Assembly (NCBI GenBank): GCA_023213395.1
Contig: CM041465.1
Coordinates: 126,983,741-127,047,740, forward strand
Length of the DNA stretch: 64,000 nucleotides
Direction: 5' to 3'
DNA from: Cycas panzhihuaensis
Lineage: Eukaryota > Cycadophyta
Notes under the pieces: model-generated
What the model was told of the DNA's origin: nothing
Database searches by the model: none
The model's input: the letters and a program-made list of their open reading frames with translations, nothing else
Shown here: positions 33,870 to 47,379 of the stretch, piece by piece
How the letters are laid out: every line of letters starts with the position of its first letter
How positions within the stretch are numbered: position 1 is the first letter of the stretch
Made by a program: the position numbers and the translations under genes

Positions 33870-35539
33870 GACAATGACTCAATTAAGATATAAGGATATA
33901 TAAATTTGACAATGTCAATCGATTTCATATTTGTCAATAATAGTTTGCAAAAGTGATAATTAAGAGAATAGGCAAGATAGGACGATGTGAAAGGCAAGGT
34001 AGATACAAGCGGTATTTTTGGCAATGGAGCTATAAATGTTGAATGTTCTATGATATAAAGATGAGACACAAGAGTAATCAAGAGTGAAAGGATGTGGGCA
34101 TGACAAGGAATCCAATGGTATAAATGAACACAATGAATGTGGCCGTTTTAGGAAAAAATTACTGGCAAGACATATTATACAAGGGAAGGGCAATAAATAT
34201 TAAAAGAAGCTAACTTCAACTCCTTTTGCATAGGCAATTCCTTAACAAAAAAATACTATGGATCCATTTAACAGAGGAAGGAAGGTTGATAACAATGATG
34301 ACACATATAGATTGTGAACCATCATTATTAGTCTAAGGTTAAGACCCATCACAGAGGCAATATCAGTTTTAATTTTCTCAAATAGAAGGGAATCTCTATA
34401 AATATTAAGGGAGGCTGCATATTCATAAGAGGAGTTAGAAGCATCGTCTCCTAAATAAGAAGAATCCCCTAAGAGTATCAAAATAGTAGCAAAAATTAAA
34501 GTGAAAGAAGAGGTAGAAATCCTCACAAAAACTCAAGAAGAGAAGGTTAAAGAGTTATTAATTCAATAACAACATCGTCATCATTATCAAGAATATGAAT
34601 AGGATGAATAGAGGTAGAGTACAAATTTATTGCTAAAGGAAGATAACAAAACACCTTCAGAATCAAGCAAAGAAATGATAGTCAGCCTAGAGTTTAACCC
34701 TTGGATTGTTGAGTGAATGAAGGACAAGAAATAAACATTAACTCCTATGCAATTTTTAGTGCTTGATAAGGTCATTGAAGAAAATTTTTATTAGTGGGGT
34801 AAGTACGACATAAGTATAAAGAAATCCATTATGAAGGGAAAAAGGAAATTCAAAATAGCTATATGGTCAATTAAGGATGACACGATAATATAATCTATAG
34901 ACTTGTACTAAGTACTAGGAAATTAGTAAAGAATAAAGTATCTACTCTACAAGTTTAATTATAATAAACAATCCAAGAATATGAAGCCTAGAGAGTAGAG
35001 AACTTGACTCTAAGCCTTAAGTTAGAGCAGTTTAGGGACACTTGGCGAGGAGTTATGGGACAAGTTCTTAAAGGAGAGATTAAGTTGGAAATGAATGTGA
35101 TACTCAAGACCTCAGTAATTGCTACAGAGTTTTATAATCATCCAAAATCTGTTTAGATAAGATCTTTAAGAAGGAGAAAATCTTGAGGCCTCATTTATTG
35201 AAAATTTTAAGCTAAATTTTCTTTTTATATGAGAAAATCCAAGGAATAGAACAGATGGTTATTAAAACAAAATTAAATTAATCAGGAATATTCTTGTAAC
35301 TTAAAATTAGATTTATTAAGGAAGGGACCAATAGCAACATAATTCATAAGCCATCCATTCAAAAATAACAACATATTTTGGAAGTATGGATACATAAAGG
35401 TATAATAGTGATAGGAAATGCCATGGATCTAAATGTTGCTATAAATAATTATGTGGTTGAAATATTTTATATCATCCCATATCTAAATTCAATTATATAA
35501 CATGAGGAAAAAATCATGGATAACTAAGCTAACTAGGTC
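33870..35539. other. Unassigned AT-rich sequence, probably gypsy-derived
   Basis: No motif recognised. Minus frames 33866-34081, 33960-34193, 34242-34526 and 34587-34775 are low-complexity, hydrophobic and mutually overlapping; they are judged non-genic. On the plus strand 34990-35220 faintly reads as a Glu/Lys/Leu-rich gag-like segment resembling 37740-37990. Confidence 0.4.
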
Positions 35540-36875
35540 TTTGAAAGAAGATATGAAATGGACATTAATATAAAATAACCACTTAGAAAGATAAACTTAT
35601 GACTAGCTTATAGAATTTAAAAACTTTTTATAACCTAAGGGGCTAGGTTAATATGTCATACTCAAGAGAATTTTTTCTCAAAAGATGGGCTTTATCACTT
35701 ATCTGACAAGTGGTAGTCCTCCTTGGAGAAATGTTGCATGAATCTTTGTTAGTTATGTATACTTAGTATTAATAGAAATTTATGCAATATTTCTTGAGCA
35801 TGATGCTCAAGTTCTGTTTAACTATTACAAAGGTAGTTCGTGAGATTGGAGGACTATGCATACATAAGTCTAACATTAGTTACTTTTGTTGCGTATGTGA
35901 CAACAATATATAAGGATGCTAAAATTTTGACTTGCTTTTGGTGCAAATTTTCCCACCAACTTCTCTCTTGGGGTGTGGGGAGGCTAGCCCCTATCCACTA
36001 TTGTTGTTAGGGGTCCAAGGCAGGCATCACCCTCAAAATAAAATTTTAAGGTTCAAAACCTATCAAATATTAAAGAGAATCAATGTTGTTTATCACAAGA
36101 CCCTAGATTTGACAACTAAAATTTTGTACTTTCTTATGATACTCTTCATGCAACCTACATTCAGTAATTTGGTTATTATTGTTATTACTTTGAGAGCTTT
36201 GTGGGAGCTATAGTACATATTTCTATTCTTGATCAATAAAGCTTCATACCTTTCCTGTGTAGATGTTTCCCTACCACTCTATTAGGATTTTACCATGTTA
36301 AATTTGGTGTACATAGTAATTCTTATGCTTTTCATGTGTATACGTTGATTTATCTCTCGTTTACGTACTTGCATTTGATTATAGTTTTAAATCTTGTTCT
36401 TATTACAAAATAGAAATGTTCCTGGTGATAGATTCGGTTAGTTAAAACTAGGTTTTCTCAATAACTTTATATGGTAATCTTGATGGTTAAGTAAATTAAC
36501 TAATGGTAGAATTGTATGAATGCTTTGAGTCTTTCATAGTAATTTTCTTCAACCTCAAATGAAATCACATATGGTACGTGTTAGTTTTAACTTACAGTTA
36601 CCTTGGGTGTTTTACTTTGATGACCTTAGGAATGTATGTAGTAATAAAATTATACATAGATGATGGAAGGAAGACCATTGAAGAATATTATAAGGAGGAG
36701 TCCTTTTAAATCCCTTGGTTTAGTACCTAGCGTGGGAGGAAGTGTTGTGATATTAGAGATTTACAAAAGAAAGAACAAATTTGTATAAAATTCCCCATAC
36801 CTCAAACTCCCCATAGAAGTTATCTCCCATAGAAAGGTTTGAGTTTAAAGTGTTATATAAGAAACATAATCATTT
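35540..36875 (+). repeat. Flanking repeat R2 (pairs with R1)
   Basis: Direct copy of R1, split by an insertion at about 35905-36480. After the insertion, AACTAATGGTAGAATT resumes the match, which continues to CCATAGAAAGGTTTGAGTTTAAAG at 36828-36850, equivalent to the last codons of the kinase. Here that part is not open, and no further kinase sequence follows. Confidence 0.8.
35905..36480 (+). mobile_element. Insertion within R2, LTR-like
   Basis: About 575 bp with no counterpart in R1. It contains GTGGGGAGGCTAGCCCC and GGGGTCCAAGGCAGGCATCACC at the left, and AATAAAGCTTC (36236) followed by a T-rich stretch, resembling the R/U5 part of a gypsy LTR. Plus frame 35932-36213 has no recognised motif. 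Target-site duplication not clear. Confidence 0.45.
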
Positions 36876-38061
36876 ATAAGAGGAGGCTATATGAGATGAA
36901 GTTATGCAAGAGACTTATTTTGTGCAGAAGGTATTTATATAAATAGTATAAAAGAAAAACTAATGAAAGGATGTACCGTATAAGACACAACCACATAAAA
37001 GGTGTCCGTTTAAAAAATAAACATAAATAGAAGTTTTATGAGAAGAAGCATTGGAAGAGATATGAATATGAGAGTGCATTCTATAATTTGGACACTTGTA
37101 AAATGAAGGATTATAAAATATAGTTCTCATGCTTATGGTTAAGAGGGGTTTCATTAAAACATTAGAATTAATTTTTTATTTACATATGGACCATACATTT
37201 AAGTGGCATAATAAGATCCAATTGATTTTGATATACATAAGTTTATAATAAATATATTAGATAGTAGCAGAACACATGCAATATGATGGAAACTAAATTG
37301 AATAATTATGCCAACCTCTTACATTTGTTGCATCATTGTTTCAACAGTGAATAGAGTGGAGGATTTCAAATAAACCAAGAGTATAAATAGAGTGATAATT
37401 AGATTACATATAAAAGAAGGATGGTAAATGAAGAGGAGGTTAGCTCAACCAAAATAGGTTAGAGGATAGCGATAAAATTAGACCCATGGGTAGCAACTAG
37501 ACTCTAAGATAGGGAGTTAGTGTTGATGCTTAATCCAACATTGATATTTGATATGAAAGTTAAGGATAGATTGTATTAATGGGACAAGCAGTAAAAGAGC
37601 CTAAAGAAAATACTAGTGAGGAAAAAGAAAATGGTAAAATCGTCTACTTAGCCTACTAAAGAAGATAATATAATTGAAACTATGGATTTACATTTAGATA
37701 TTTAAGCATAAAAGATGAGGTCTTAAATTTTCAAGCTCGACTATAATAACTGATGAGAGAAAATGCCACCATAAAGGAAGAGAATGTAGTTCTAAATAAA
37801 AAGCTAAGCTAGCTATAAAATACTTGGTAGGAACTCATTAATGATATATTAAGTAAAGAAATTAGACTTGAAATAACATAGTTAAATAATGCTTTAATAG
37901 CTTTGATTAAAATTGTAAAGTCCACTAAAAGGTTTGTAGAAAAAATCCTTAATGAGGATCAATTTTTAAAGCCTCATATGTGGATATTCTTTTATTAAGT
38001 TTGTTCCTTATATAATAAAATTTAGATGAAAACTACAGAAAGCATATTCAATGCAGTGACT
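36876..38061. other. Unassigned, gag-like traces
   Basis: No intact gene. 37480-37990 reads on the plus strand as a broken, charged Lys/Glu/Leu-rich segment (NKKLS, LNNALIALIKIVKS, EKILNEDQFLKPH), similar in style to 34990-35220; perhaps a gag coiled coil. Confidence 0.35.
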
Positions 38062-38316
38062 ATTTGAATATGTGATTTATCATGTATGTAATGTTTAATA
38101 TTAATAATGTGGACACATACATAAACCCACACACCAAATGAATTGAGGGATGTGAAACATGTATTTATCAATGTAAAGATCCTATTGAATGATGGAAAGG
38201 CTTAAGAGAAATTATAGGCCACTTATGTGATGATCATTAATAATAAACATATATACACACCACTTGAGAACTTGAGAAAGTAGATGTACTTATTTTAATA
38301 TCTAAAATGAGATTTT
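38062..38316 (+). repeat. Family-D LTR1 (partial)
   Basis: Matches LTR2 from GAATATGTGATTTA through GATGGAAAGGCTTAAGAGAAATTATAGGC-like sequence to ACTTGAGAAAG, then breaks off. Confidence 0.75.
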
Positions 38317-39719
38317 GTGAAGACAGGTCCCAAGCCTATTAGAGCTTAGATAGTAACCATGTTATAAAAGATGTTATGGAAGCAAGAAGGAATTTTATTG
38401 AAGCCAATTTGATGAGATAATATGCTAGTGATAAAGTCAATAACAAAGGTAGTATATGAGCTAGTTATGAGGTGAATCTAATGAGGCAAAAACCTGAATA
38501 TACCAATTATGTCAGTGATATATGACCATGATTCTAAGGCCAGATGAAGTTAATGATAAGATTTACTTACAAGGGTGAAGATCCACATATAGATGACAAA
38601 TAAAGTCATATGATAAAAGCAATAAATCGATGGTATGTTGATATATTAATTTTATATGGGCAATTATAGTTTAGCATATTATATATACATTCTAGAATAT
38701 ATAGGTGTTAAGCAAATCCACCAGATATTATTATCAGTTATTTCACCTATTTATGTCATTCACTTGCAAAATTGACCAAGATTTTATGAGCTAGATATCT
38801 CACAAAACCTCATAATTAGCAACAACCCAAATATATTAAGGTATGATAACAAGTAATATTTTATTAGTAAAGATATTTCAGTTCATAGTGAAGGCATTTG
38901 TAAGTTTCTTGCTCTTGAATTTGGATACATTATCACTAATGAAACATTCTAAAGGCCTTTTTTATTGTCTCATAATAAATATTTGTTGGTAGAATGAAGC
39001 TAATATCCCATCAATAAAATAAGAACATGGAACATGTTGATTTATTAGAGTGATTTAACTGACATATGAAATAAAAATATAAGGGCATTATTATATTAAA
39101 GGGCATGTTACATTATTAACACGTGTGATGAGAATATGAGGGTAAGAGCAAATAAAAAATTGATAGTTATGACTAGGGTTTAAAGATTAATGTTGTTGCA
39201 GAGTATTGTATTATGTTGTAACACAAGCAAGTTTGTTGAATTCCCTTATGTTTTTAGGGAATGTCTCTTAAACTCTACTATTGCATAAATAAGCTTTTAA
39301 GGAGCAAAGTCCCTAGCCATTTGAAATAGTTTAGAAACATACTTCTCATTTTCACCCATATATTTGGAAAGAAGGTTTGAGGAAGAAATGTTATAAAACA
39401 TTAAATCTACTTTAGTCATAATGACTTTACTAAGTATAACTTTCCTGTCCTAAGAAATCCATATAGAAGAAAAATTATTTAGGGATTTTGCTTCTCTATA
39501 AAAAATTGAGAAACCTTCATGGGAAGAATGATAACCTCTTTGGCACTCTCAAACCTTGCCAAATTACTGCACTTACAATTAGTGGGGAATAATCTATGTA
39601 ACAAATAACACTCTAAATAGCATTATTTAAATAACACTGAGTTCCCTAGGACCACCTGACATCTGTATTAACTTCAAATTTAGAAACCTCAAATCTAATA
39701 GAAATGAGAATGGAACAAA

Positions 39720-41650
39720 GATCGAGATGAATCTCTCAATGCTATAACTCTTCCTATAAATAACCAAACATAAAGGAAGTGATTATAGAATCCATCATGT
39801 AAAGATTATGCTTTACCCATACTACACCTGTGAAAAACAAGAGCTACCTATGAAGAAGATCTAAACCAAATGGAGAAATCAATAAAGTCTTGACATATAA
39901 AGTTTCTTTATTATCACACAAACATGGAATAAATGCCATGTAATATCACACTAGTAAAGACATAGATATTAAGTATAGAGTCATCCATCATACAAAGAGA
40001 GATAAGACATAACCATAGGTCATATATAAATCAAACACATGTTCTTAGCAGATATACATGTAAACCTAAAGTTGACCAGACACAAATAACAATCATAAGG
40101 TAATATGTAGAAGCATTAACTACCTTTATAAAAGATTTGATAATTTATAGATAATTTTTTGATATTATAAGATAAATTCAAAGCCATTATAAAAAATTAA
40201 ATTGCATAGAATTTTTAAATCCATTACCCCCTCTAATTTATAAGTAAATGGTTAGATGGAGGGATAATGTAATTGGGGACTTATTAGAAAATGAAGTGAA
40301 CTTCAAATGTTAATAGGTAAGATTGAATAATTTTTTAAAAACTAAAAAATGATAAATTAAAATTTATTTTAGAATTTACAACTCTTTTTTAAAGGATCAC
40401 ACACATTTTTAATACATACTATCACTCTTTTGAGTATAACCTTTCACTAAAGTATCAAAATTGGGTGTCATCAATTGCATTAGAAAGAGAATTTTAGAAT
40501 GGTTCAAACCAATGGTCTTAAGACATATTTCAAAGATTCGATGGCAAGGATATTAACAAGAAAAGTTGATAAAAATGCTCTTAACCTCATAAAAGATGTA
40601 TTTTATAATATATTTCTAAAAAACTTCTAGATATTTTGATGTTTTCAAAGGCTCTCAATATGATAATAATATTATTACTGATTAATGAAGAATAAAAAAG
40701 GAAGTTTCATTTAAAAATATATATATAAATGTTTATTTATAATATTTAAAGGCTCAAAATATATAAAAAACATATGATGTAGGACATATTTATTGAAATA
40801 TTAATGTGAAAATATTCTTAATATACTAAAAGTGAAAAATCCCATTGGAATTTTAACATTTGGTTTAGTGAAGTACATGTCACTAATCAAATGATAAGAT
40901 TACCTAATTTATTTAGACACTTATTTTTGAATAAAAGATTAATAAAACCTATTTGATAATGATGATACTACCTCATTTTAATAAAGGGCCTATTTTGACT
41001 ATTTATTGGAGAGATAAGTAGTTGATTGAGAGAATTCCACTTATTTATGATATAAGAAGAAGTCTCAAATATTTGTTACTTGGCATACCAAATTAGTTGT
41101 TAAGTTTGTTTAACTAATATTCAATTATTGAGGTTGTCTAACTAAAAGATAATAAGTATTTATAAATGAGAAATCTCACTATTCATGTATAACAAGAGGT
41201 ATAAAAACACATATTTATATTACTTTGTTATATCTAACTTGTTTTGACTAAGTAATTTAGCTTATTCCTAGAGTTAGTATGTTTTGAGTGATTATGATAT
41301 TGTGATAAATGGTTGCTAAAAGAAAGTTGATAAACTGTGCAAGTGAGGAAGTACACAAAGGTGTTTATCAATGAGAAATTTAACTAACCACATATGACAA
41401 GAGATATGAAAACACATCTTTATGTTACCTTATTACATCTAACTTATCTTAGCCAAGAAGTTTGGATTATTCTTGGAGTTAGTATGTTTTAGATGATTAT
41501 TTATTGATGATGTTATGATAAATAATTGCCAAAAGAAAGTTGCTAAAGTATATAAGTAAAGAAGCACACAAAGAAATATTATTTGTAAGAGGCAAGTCAA
41601 GGTTTTACAAACTACTCTTATACAACATACTAGATTGTGTCATTCTAACT
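39720..41650 (+). repeat. 1.9-kb family-D interior repeat, first copy
   Basis: Direct copy at 43850-45560. Shared blocks: AACCAAACATAAAGGAAGTGA, CCAAATGGAGAAATCAA, AGTATAGAGTCATCCAT, AGATAAGTAGTTGATTGAGAG, AAGAGGCAAGTCAAGGTTTTAC. No open frame runs through both. Confidence 0.88.
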
Positions 41651-42221
41651 CATACACAAGAGGTATCATTATGCTACTCTTATAACAAATATTTTAAAAG
41701 TTGATGAACCATATATAAAATAATTACCTGAAATACTAGTAATTATAGAGGTTGGTTACTCATGTATTTCAAAATATGGTTGTTACTTTATATAGACCCA
41801 ATAATTTATTTATTTATTAAGATTTTTTATGATTAATTGATAAATTTTTTATAGCATCTTTATAGGAAAAGATATAAAGATATTTAGGAAAATACTTCAT
41901 ATATTAGTTGATGGTTGATGTTGATATTAATGAATGGTGATTGATAGTTTATATTTATAATTTGGTTATTCATAGTTGGTCATTAATATACATAGATGAT
42001 TACATATATGTTTATTATAGATATTTTACATATTAATGCTTATAAGAAATAAGCATAATATCATAATAGATTTACAAGTTATAAGTGATAATATTTAGTA
42101 CAAATATTATTATGTAGGTTATAGGATCTAGGAGATATGAAGATATGAAGACATTGAAAACTAAGAAAATGAAGACCTAAATATGAAGAGAGATTAAAAG
42201 ATATTAAACGTTAAGAGGAAA

Positions 42222-42663
42222 TATTAAAATATATGATTTACTACTTATGTAATGTTTAATATTAATAATGTATATACATATACAAATCTAATCACAAAAT
42301 ATATTGAGATATGTAAAATACATATTTATTCATGTAAACATCCTATTGGATGATGTAAATGCTAAAGAGAAATTATAGGCTACTCATGAGGTAAACCTTA
42401 TTGTAAATATATGCACATAATAATTTAGAACTTGAGAAAGGATATTTACTTACTTTGATACCTAAAAGGAGCTCCAAACTCCACCTTCCTCTATGATTTC
42501 TCCCACATTGAGTTTTTCATGTATAAATATGTCATGTATCTTGTAGTGTATGCATTATTTATATTTACTTTATGATTCATATTTATTCCTTTATATGTGT
42601 TCATTCCTCATGATATTCCATTATATTTAATACATCACAATATGATAATTCTAAATTCTAATT
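42222..42663 (+). repeat. Family-D LTR2, shared by D1 and D2
   Basis: Preceded by a polypurine tract (so it is the 3' LTR of D1) and followed by a decayed primer site (so it is also the 5' LTR of D2). About 442 bp. Confidence 0.8.
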
Positions 42664-42675
42664 TGATATAAGAGT
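42664..42675 (+). other. Decayed primer-binding site of D2
   Basis: TGATATAAGAGT matches TGGTATCAGAGC at 9 of 12 positions and sits right after LTR2. Confidence 0.6.
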
Positions 42676-45569
42676 AAATATACGTTTTTAATAGTTATAA
42701 CTTATTGAATGTTTTTTAAAATGTAATAATAAAATGGCAATAACTAAGGATAAGAGCAAAGAAGATCATGGATATTTTATCTAGAAATAGCAACATATCT
42801 TAGAAATAGGATTAGACATGAGCAAGGATGTAATGAATAAAATAAGAGAGATCAAACACACTTTTTCCACTATTTTAAGACAAATGCTTTAATCTATCTT
42901 GTTTCTTATCTCCTTTATGTTGGGTCAAATCCCTATCTTGTTAAAACAAGAATTACAAAGAATCACAATTGAAGAATTAACAAAGACAAAATAATGATTT
43001 GATTTCACTATAGCAGCTAAGGTTGAGGAATGGTCCATAGGTGTTTGGAATTAGAGAACATAATAGGTTGCCCTTAAAAGCTTACTCAAGTCTTAAGATG
43101 AAAGGATTAATAATATTGAAGATCAAATACACAAGTTCCAATGGGATTTATAATTGATAAGGCCATTGATTATATAAATTAAGAAAAGGTAAAAACAAAA
43201 GTGGTGAAACTTCTTCCGAAGCTAATCAAGGAGAAACTTACTACTAGAATCTTATCTTTGCTAGTCCATCCAAGATACTTATTCCTATGACAATGATTTA
43301 GATATGCATACTTAAGAAGATTTTAGACCTCTCACTGGTTTTCCTTCTAGTCTCAATTTATGGTCACCTTAAGAACTTTGTCATACCTCTAAAATAAGGC
43401 TAAACTAACATTACTTTGAAAACCTAAATTCGCTTAATTGGGAAATACTTCCTTCAAATTCTAATTGGGAAGATCCCCCTTCACATGTTATAAAGTTAAA
43501 AGAAGAAAAAAATAAAAAAAGGAATTAGACTTGAATGTAACATTCTTTTATATTTTAAATTAACTCGGTGAGGACATTTATTGTTTAAGGATTTAATTCA
43601 ATTTACGTACTTTTTTCCCTAAACTAGTTAAATTTAATTCTTTATCTAACTTAGAGGCATCTGTGCTTGGTTGATAATAGATGTTGGGATAATTTCACAA
43701 GTGATTACCTTAATTTTGAGCATAATTCCAAGCTAGGTTTATATAAGTCAACCCCATTCCCCATATCCTTTAATCAAACACTCAATAATTTTTTGACTTT
43801 TCCTTTTTAATTTCTCCATGGAGTCCTTTTTAGACTAATTCCTAGATCTCTCAATGCTATTTCACTTTCTCTAAATAGCCAAACATAAAGGAAGTGATTA
43901 TGCAATCAACCCTTTAAAGATTGTGCTTTACCCATGCTACACTCATGAAAAAGAAGAGGTACCTATGAAGAAGATCTAAACCAAATGGAGAAATCAACAA
44001 AACCTTAACATACAAAGTTTCTCTATCATCACATGAATATGGAACAAATGCCAAGTAATATCACACTGATGAAGACATAGATATTAAGTATAGAGTCATC
44101 CATCGTACAAAGAGAGACAAGCCATAGCTATAAATCATATACACATCAAACACATGTTGGTAAGCAAATATGCATGTAAACCTAAAGCCGACCAAACACA
44201 AATAACAATCACAAAGTAATATGTAGAAGTATTAATCGCCTCTGCAAAATATTTGATAATTTATAGATAAATTTTTTATATTATAAAAAATATTCAAAGC
44301 CATAATAAAAAATTAAATTGGATAAAATTTTCAAATCTATAACCCTCTTCAATTTATAAATAAGTGGTGAGATGGAGGGCTAATATAATTGGGGACTTAT
44401 TGGTAACAGGAGGGAATTTCAAATTTTAATAAGTTGGATTGGATAATTTTTTAAAAAATAAAAAAATATAAGTTAAATAAAAAATTATTTTAGAATTTAC
44501 AACACTTTTTTAAAGTTGATAAAAATGCTCTTAACCTCATAAAAGATGCATTTTATGATATGTTTTTAAAAAGCTTTTAGATATTTTAATATTTTCAAAG
44601 GATCTCAATATGATAATAATATTATTACTTGTTGATAAAGAATTAAAAAAGAAGTTTTATTTTAAAATACATATAAAAAGGCTCATTTATAATATTTAAA
44701 GGCTCAAAATATATATAAAATATATAAGACATATTTATAAAAATATTAATGTGAAAATCTTCTTGATATGCTGAATTAAAAAATCACGTTGGAATTTTAA
44801 CATTTAGTTTAGTGAAGTACATGTTACAAATCAAATGATAAGATCACCCAATTTATTTAGATACTTATTTTCAAATAGAAGATTAATAAAATCTATATGA
44901 TAATGATGATACTACCTCATTTTAATAAAGGGACTAGTTTAATTGTTTGTTGGAGAGATAAGTAGTTGATTGAGAGAATTCCACTTGTTTATGATATAAT
45001 AAGAAGTCTCATATATTTGTTACTTAGCATACCAAATTAGTTGTTAAGTTTGTCTAACTAATATTCAATTATTGAGGTTGTCTATCTAAAAGATAATAGG
45101 TATTTGTAAATGAGGAATCTGACTAACCATATATAACAAGAGGTATGAAAACATATTTTTATATTACCTTATTATATCTAACTTCTTTTGGCCAAATAAT
45201 TTAGATTGTTTCAAGAGTTAGCATGTTTTGAATGATTACTTATTAATGATATTGTGATAAATAGTTGCCAAAAGAAAGTTGTTAAAGTGTGCAAGTGAGG
45301 AAGTACACAAAGATGTTTATCAGTGATAAATTTAAGTAACCACATATGATGAGAGAGATGAAAACACATCTTTATGTTACCTTGTTACATCTAACTTATC
45401 TTGGCCAAGAAGTTTGGATTATTCTTGGAGTTAGTATGTTTTACATGATTGTTTATTGATGATGTTATGATAAATAGTTGCCAAAAGAAAGTTTCTAAAG
45501 TGTATAAGTAAAGAAATACATAAAGAAATCTTATTTGTAAGAGGCAAGTCAAGGTTTTACAAGCTACTC

Positions 45570-45740
45570 TTGGATAATAATATGATAGATTTATAAGTTA
45601 TAGGTGATAATATTTAGTACAAAAATAAGTATAATAACATGATAGATTTACAAGTTATGGGTGATAATATTTTGTATAGAAATAAGCATACTAACATGAT
45701 AGATTTACAAGTTATAGGTGATAATATTTAGTACAGATAT
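45570..45740 (+). repeat. Tandem repeat, 3 x 57 bp
   Basis: Units 45570-45626, 45627-45683 and 45684-45740 share ATGATAGATTTA.AAGTTA and GGTGATAATATTT. D1 has only one unit, near 42052-42108, so the expansion occurred in D2. Confidence 0.9.
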
Positions 45741-45843
45741 TATTATATAGGTTATAGGATCTAGGAGATATGAAGATATGAAGACATTGAAAACTAAGGA
45801 AATGAAGACCTAAATATGAAGAGAGATTCATAGAGTTTAAATG

Positions 45844-45950
45844 TTAAGAGGAAATATTGAAATATGTGATTTTTTACATATGTAACATTTAATGTTAATA
45901 ATGTACACACATACACAAACCCAATCACTAAATATATTAAGAGATGTGAA
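45844..45950 (+). repeat. D2 polypurine tract and truncated LTR3
   Basis: TTAAGAGGAA then ATTGAAATATGTGATTTT and AATGTTAATAATGTACACACATA, matching LTR1 and LTR2 starts; breaks off near 45950 at the start of the inverted copy. Confidence 0.78.
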
Positions 45951-47379
45951 ATGTTTATGAGTTAGTAGTGGATTACATGAAATTAGCCCATAACAACAAT
46001 TTAAAGGGATCAAATAAGTGTTTTGTGGAAACTTTAAAGAACTTTTCCATCTCTAATAGGATCTACCACTAAGGAGTCTTCCTCGTGATGTAATTAAGGT
46101 AGGTCTATAGTGACTCCATGGAGAATTTAAAAAGGAAAAGTACAAAAAATATTAAGTGTTTGATTAAAGGACATGGGGATTAGGGTTGACTTATATAAAC
46201 CTAGCTTGGTCTTAAGTTGAAAAGTAAGGTAATCACTTCTAAAATTGTCCTAACATCTACTATCGAGCAAGCATATATACCTCTAAGTTAGATAAAGAAT
46301 CAAATTTGACTAGTTTAGGGAAAAAAACATGTAAATCGAATTAAATCCCTAAAGAACAAATATCCTCGCCAAGTTAATTTAAAATAGAAAAGAATGTTAC
46401 AATCAAGTCTATTTCTTTTTTATTTTTTTCTTCTTCAAACTCTATAACATGTGAAGGGGGATCTTCCTAATTAGACTTTAAAGGAAGCATTTCCCAATCA
46501 AGCCAGCTCAGGTTATTATAATAATATTAGTTTAGCCTTATTTTAGAGGTATCATAAAGTTGTTAAGGTGATTATAAATTGAGACTAGAAGAAAAACCAA
46601 TGAGAGGTCTAAAATCTTCTTAAATATGCATATCTAAATCATTGTCAAAGGAATAAGTATCTTGGATGGACTAGCAAAGATAAGATTCTAATTCTAAATT
46701 TCTCCTTAATTAGCTTTTGAAGAAGTTTCACTACTTTTATTTTTACCTTTACCTAATTTATATAATCAATGACCTTATCAATTCTAAATCCCCTTTGAAC
46801 TTGTATATTTGATATTTAATATTATCAATTCATTATTTTTTCTTTATTGGTTCTTCAATTGTGATCCTATGCAATTCTTGTTTTAGCAAGATAGGGCTTT
46901 GACCCAACACAAAGGAGATAAGAAATGAGATAGATAAAAGCATTTGTCTTGAAATAGTGATAAAAGTATGTTTCATCTCTCTTATTTTATTCATTACCTC
47001 CCTGCTAATGTCTATTCATGTTTCTAAGATATGTTGTTATTTCTAGATAAAATATACATGCTCTTCTTTATTATTATCCTTAGTTGTTTATTTTTATTAG
47101 GTAAAAAAATGAATTAAATATAAGTTTGTAAAATATGATCCCACAACCTAGTATATCAAAGGTCTAGCGACAACCAGGTCATAATAACTGTGATAACCCC
47201 ATGGTCTAGGCAAAGAAATACAAGGCCAAGACAAGCCCCATGGCTAGCTATCTCGGATCCTATCCTTCTCAACTAGAATTATAAGTTCCTCAGGAAAGTT
47301 CTCCCTCCAGATAGTAAATTTTTTGTGCCTAACCCCCCAATTAGCCAAAAAATTAGACACTTTATTTCCCTCCGTAAAT

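Larger units (their letters stand above)
38062..42663 (+). mobile_element. LTR element D1 (non-coding interior)
   Basis: Partial LTR1 (38062-38316), interior 38317-42210, polypurine tract TTAAGAGGAA (42211-42220), then LTR2 (42222-42663). The interior has no recognisable gag or pol; its last 2 kb (39720-41650) is repeated in D2 (43850-45560) and more weakly in D0. 38317-39700 is unassigned. Confidence 0.75.
42676..45950 (+). mobile_element. LTR element D2
   Basis: Interior begins with a possible start codon (42734, MAITKDKSKEDHGYF) followed by stops; the segment to 43210 has a gag-like feel (KIREIKHTFSTILRQ) but no firm motif. 43218-43830 matches 29317-30085, 43850-45560 matches D1. Then come a 57-bp tandem repeat, TTAAGAGGAA (45844-45853) and a truncated LTR3 (45855-45950). 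Confidence 0.78.

Noticed and set aside
34242-34526. Minus-strand 94-codon frame with a signal-peptide-like start
   Set aside because: AT-rich, no family motif, overlapping alternatives in other frames and no promoter; hydrophobic starts are common in such sequence.
45570-45740. CRISPR-like regular repeats
   Set aside because: Contiguous 57-bp tandem units without spacers, in plant retrotransposon DNA.
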